From JAAEQG01 sp023133475 (GTDB lineage: Bacteria > Planctomycetota > Phycisphaerae > UBA1845), in the NCBI GenBank assembly GCA_030631415.1, contig DAOVLE010000190.1:1-10351 (forward strand): a stretch of 10,351 nucleotides of DNA, given 5' to 3'. A model generated the notes under the pieces. It had not been told where the DNA came from. It did not search any database and saw only the letters and a program-made list of their open reading frames with translations. Of the stretch, positions 8,452 through 10,351 are shown piece by piece (position 1 is the stretch's first letter; each line of letters begins with the position of its first letter). Position numbers and translations under genes: made by a program.

Positions 8452-8499
8452 CCCTTCCTTCTTCTCTGCGGTCTCTGCGTCTCTGCGTTCATAAAAAAT
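8452..8499. repeat. TCTCTGCG-type dispersed intergenic repeat
   Basis: Three copies of TCTCTGCG occur at 8463-8470, 8472-8479 and 8480-8487, flanked by a pyrimidine tract (CCCTTCCTTCTTC) and by TTCATAAAAAAT. On the minus strand this reads GAACGCAGAGACGCAGAGAC. Sequences of the GCAGAGACGCAGAGA kind are a familiar dispersed element in intergenic DNA of many environmental bacteria; that resemblance is from memory. The rest of the 8414-8610 interval shows nothing else I can name. Confidence 0.55.
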
Positions 8500-8610
8500 G
8501 GAGCGTGACAAACTGAGAAACCGGCGCAATCACAGTTGTAGTGCTAAAGCGGTTGCTCCACCTCACCGAAGAAGTCAGCGGCAGTGCGCGTGGAGAACCA
8601 GTGACAGCCG

Positions 8611-9156
8611 ATGCGGCTAATATGGGAGAGCATCGTGACCGGCAAAAAGCCCTATAATAGCTCCAACAGCTCGGCAAACTGGACGGTGCATGCTCAAGAG
8701 GACGAATCCGCCGAGGACCGGCTCGATGCACTACTGACCGTTCACCAGTGGCGTTCCAGGCAAAGGCTCGAAGACAATGCCGCGGCTGCCCGCAACTCAC
8801 GCATCGACGCTTTCCGCCACAAGTTGTGTGACGAATTGGCCCCCGCCTTCGAGGAGATCAAGCAAAAGTACCGCGATCAGGACATCAAGCTGGACTTGGA
8901 TGCCTCTGATTTCCTGAGCGGCGGGCGCAAGCTGGTCATCGAATTCACCGTGCAGTCTCACTCGGTGTATCTCGACGGAACGGTAATGGAGTCGGGGATT
9001 GCCTTCAATGAAATCCGCTCTGTTGGTGGCGTGCCCGGGGCGATTTGCAGTGGCCCGATGCTGGCGACGCGACAACTGACCAGCAGGGGGTTTCGCGAGT
9101 TCGTCTGCAATCACATTGCTTTGCTCGTGCGCTCAATCCTGCGGCAGAAGCGATAG
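8611..9156 (+). CDS. Hypothetical protein, helical N-half with alpha/beta C-half
   Basis: No family is recognised. The frame gives 181 aa from ATG 8611, or 173 aa from GTG 8635. GTG 8635 has GGGAG (8624-8628) six bases upstream and is the better-supported start; ATG 8611 has only a distant GGAGA. The N-terminal 25 residues are Ser/Asn-rich and polar. A charged helical, possibly coiled-coil stretch follows (SAEDRLDALLTVHQWRSRQR through EEIKQKYRDQ). A beta-prone part comes next (KLVIEFTVQSHSVYLDGTV) and then a helix ending in LLVRSILRQKR. There is no signal peptide and no membrane segment, so it is probably cytoplasmic. It stands alone between two repeat patches, divergent from the promoter of the TPR-PEP-CTERM-Rhs unit. 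Codon usage looks normal for a real gene, but function is unknown. Confidence 0.65.
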   Translation: MRLIWESIVTGKKPYNSSNSSANWTVHAQEDESAEDRLDALLTVHQWRSRQRLEDNAAAARNSRIDAFRHKLCDELAPAFEEIKQKYRDQDIKLDLDASDFLSGGRKLVIEFTVQSHSVYLDGTVMESGIAFNEIRSVGGVPGAICSGPMLATRQLTSRGFREFVCNHIALLVRSILRQKR

Positions 9157-9168
9157 CAAAGAGCTATC
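9152..9168 (+). other. Small hairpin at the end of the hypothetical gene
   Basis: GATAGC (9152-9157) and GCTATC (9163-9168) can pair across a five-base loop, overlapping the TAG stop codon. No T tract follows, so it is at best a weak transcript end. Confidence 0.25.
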
Positions 9169-9176
9169 ACTTCAGT

Positions 9177-9277
9177 CCAAATTCCAAAGTCCAAGGTCCC
9201 GCTGATTCCTGACTTTGGACTTTGGACCTTGGACTTTGGACCAACTGGCGGGTGGAACCCGCCCCTGGACTTTGGCA
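9177..9277. repeat. Heptamer (GACTTTG) and inverted-repeat island
   Basis: Four consecutive 7-bp units, GACTTTG, GACTTTG, GACCTTG, GACTTTG, run from 9211 to 9238. The 17-bp arm at 9183-9199 is the exact reverse complement of 9224-9240, giving a strong stem-loop. Directly after it GGCGGGT (9247-9253) pairs with ACCCGCC (9257-9263) over a GGA loop, followed by another CTGGACTTTGG. The composition differs sharply from the flanking genes. The remaining 9278-9383 holds only the presumed left flank of the insertion sequence; its exact end is not visible. Confidence 0.75.
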
Positions 9278-9383
9278 CTTTCACACCTTTTTCGACCACG
9301 GACCTTAGCTGACGAATTCGGCTCCGACGTAACCAGCCCTGGGAGAGGTGCGATAGCCCCTCTTGCGTCAATGCCGCCATTCT

Positions 9384-9409
9384 GCTATCTAGTTATATAA
9401 CTAGATAGC
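9384..9409. promoter_or_regulatory. Perfect 26-bp AT-rich palindrome, probable operator/promoter of the IS genes
   Basis: GCTATCTAGTTAT (9384-9396) is followed directly by its exact reverse complement (9397-9409), with no spacer. It lies 16 bases before the ATG of the AbrB-like gene. A TTGCGT (9363-9368) spaced 18 bases from TATCTA (9387-9392) could form a promoter whose -10 box is inside the palindrome. Dimeric DNA-binding proteins favour such sites, so autoregulation by the AbrB-like product is a reasonable inference. It could also be a recombination-related site or form a cruciform. Confidence 0.6.
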
Positions 9410-9410
9410 G

Positions 9411-9418
9411 AAGGGAGG
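9411..9418 (+). promoter_or_regulatory. Strong ribosome binding site of the AbrB-like gene
   Basis: AAGGGAGG ends seven bases before ATG 9426, an optimal context that fixes the start of the small gene. Confidence 0.65.
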
Positions 9419-9425
9419 CACGCTC

Positions 9426-9623
9426 ATGGGATACCCAACCAAGGTCCAGCTCATTCGGAGGCAGGCGAGCACGCAGTGGTACGTCAACCTCCCATCCGCC
9501 GTGGCTCGCGCCCTCGAGCTCGAAAAAGCCGAGGTCGTCGAGTGGATCATCCAGGATAAGTACCACCTCGTGCTCAAGCGGGGCGGGGCGGTTAAGGCCG
9601 CCGCTGCGGAAAAAAAACGATGA
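9426..9623 (+). CDS. Small AbrB/MazE-like DNA-binding protein accompanying the IS transposase
   Basis: The 65-aa product has the layout of a SpoVT/AbrB-type swapped-hairpin protein: KVQLIRRQASTQWYVNLPSA (strand, turn, strand), a helix ARALELEKAEVVEW, then a final strand QDKYHLVLKR. This parallels the family pattern of K-x-G-Q-V-x-I-P followed by L-G-L-x-x-G-D and a closing strand. The tail is Ala/Lys-rich. It starts just after the 26-bp palindrome and ends in an ATGA overlap with the transposase frame, so both are translated together. Small AbrB-like genes in front of IS4/IS701-type transposases are, as far as I recall, recurrent in planctomycetes. A role as autoregulator or as a DNA-binding part of the transposition complex is inference. 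Confidence 0.72.
   Translation: MGYPTKVQLIRRQASTQWYVNLPSAVARALELEKAEVVEWIIQDKYHLVLKRGGAVKAAAAEKKR
9610..9623 (+). other. A8 slippery run at the ORF1/ORF2 overlap, possible -1 frameshift site
   Basis: Eight A's (9610-9617) are read as GAA AAA AAA CGA TGA in the AbrB-like frame, providing an A-AAA-AAA heptamer four codons from the stop. The transposase frame is -1 relative to it. Slippage here would yield a fused protein continuing Lys-Lys-Thr-Met-Thr-Leu. The transposase ATG has no ribosome binding site of its own, so it depends on coupling or on slippage. Confidence 0.45.
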
Positions 9624-10351
9624 CGCTCGCCGCAGCTTGGCTGGCGTTGTGGGACGAGACACGCGAGGTGTTTCGGCAACAACGCGTCTGGGAACGCGCG
9701 CGGCGACTGGGGCTCAGCCAGCTTGCATGCCTCGAACGCCACACGGTGACCGGGCTGCTGTGTTCCTGCGGGCGTCAATTCGTGGACTGGTCGGCTGACT
9801 ACCGCCTCTTCTCAGAAGATAAGTGGGAGCTGAACGCCTTATTCCGGCCAGTAATTCGAGGCGCACTGAATCTCCAGCCTGATCCGAATCGTCTCGTGGT
9901 GGCGATTGACGACACCCTGCTTCGCAAGAGTAGTAGGAAAACGCCCCCAAGGACGAATGGACCGCCTATCGAGAGACGGTCAAACAGAAGAACCTCAATG
10001 CCGCGGCTCGCAGAATCATGGGAGAGCTTCGCCAAGAGCTCGATACCGTGCATCAGGCCCCAGATTGCCACTTGGTACTGGTGGTCGATGGCAGTTATAC
10101 CAACAAGACGATCCTGCGTGGGTTGCCGCCCAACACCACGCTGATAGGGCGTATCCGGAAGGACGCCACGCTGCACTTCCCGCACGAACGATTGCCACGG
10201 CGGTATCCTGTACCGTCAGCCAGCGTACCTGATCTGCACCGATCCAGACCTGCCACTGCAGCAACTGGTGCAAGAATACCTCTGGCGGTGGGATATCGAG
10301 GTCAATCATCGAGACGAAAAGCAGGTCATCGGCGTTGGTCAGGCCCAGGTG
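9620..10351 (+). pseudogene. DDE transposase of IS4/IS701 type, broken by two internal deletions and cut by the window edge
   Basis: Three pieces of one transposase occur in changing frames. Piece A (9620 to about 9945) holds the N-terminus and the first catalytic Asp in VVAIDDTLLRKSSRKTP. Piece B (about 9946 to 10185, next frame) holds KDEWTAYRETVKQKNLNAAA and the second Asp in VLVVDGSYTNKTILRGLPP. Piece C (about 10199 to the edge, back in frame A) holds LYRQPAYLICTDPDLP and the catalytic Glu region YLWRWDIEVNHRDEK. The family normally has a long stretch between pieces A and B (after RKTPG) and about 60 or more residues between B and C, so each junction looks like a deletion with frame change. 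A single-frame reading gives 174 codons, of which only about the first 110 are genuine. All three acidic residues survive, but the encoded protein cannot be active. The 3' part and right end of the element are outside the window. Confidence 0.83.

Noticed and set aside
9177..9277. CRISPR array
   Set aside because: The repeat units are 7 bp in direct tandem with no spacers and no cas genes nearby.
9393..9778. Minus-strand frames opposite the AbrB-like gene and the transposase start
   Set aside because: No recognisable domains, and the plus strand has ribosome binding sites and clear families.
9946..10144. Last 64 codons of the uninterrupted transposase frame
   Set aside because: The translation turns Arg/Ser/Pro-rich after the first junction, while the neighbouring frame carries the conserved transposase sequence. 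This tail is an out-of-frame artefact.

Overview
The window looks like a piece of a planctomycete-type chromosome (Planctomycetota, possibly Phycisphaerae or a relative). This is inferred from three things together: a Sec-exported giant Rhs/YD-repeat protein carrying dockerin-like 'DLADFAxFQACF' modules, a PEP-CTERM sorted protein, and DNA that is GC-rich with intergenic islands of short dispersed repeats. No rRNA, tRNA or CRISPR array was seen, so the taxonomy rests on gene content only.

Left and centre (1-8413) form one minus-strand transcription unit, read right to left. A sigma70-like promoter near 8384-8413 precedes a membrane-anchored TPR-like protein (8208-6640). A PEP-CTERM protein follows almost without a gap (6637 or 6499 down to 5780). 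After 89 bases comes a very large secreted Rhs/YD-repeat protein that starts at 5690 and is still open when it leaves the window at base 1 (at least 1896 codons, no stop). All three products carry export or membrane signals, so the unit probably builds or decorates the cell surface. The specific role is not known.

Right of that (8386-9425) lies a repeat-rich zone. A TCTCTGCG-type repeat sits at 8452-8499. A plus-strand orphan gene of about 173-181 codons follows (8611/8635-9156). Next is an island of GACTTTG heptamers and hairpins (9177-9277).

The right end (9384-10351) is the left part of an insertion sequence. A perfect 26-bp palindrome and a strong ribosome binding site lead into a 65-aa AbrB/MazE-like gene, which overlaps by ATGA a DDE transposase of IS4/IS701 type. 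An A8 run at the overlap could allow a -1 frameshift fusing the two. The transposase is broken: its reading frame changes twice, consistent with two internal deletions, and it runs off the right edge.

Most other open frames here, including long plus-strand frames opposite the Rhs gene, are antisense shadows of GC-rich coding sequence.
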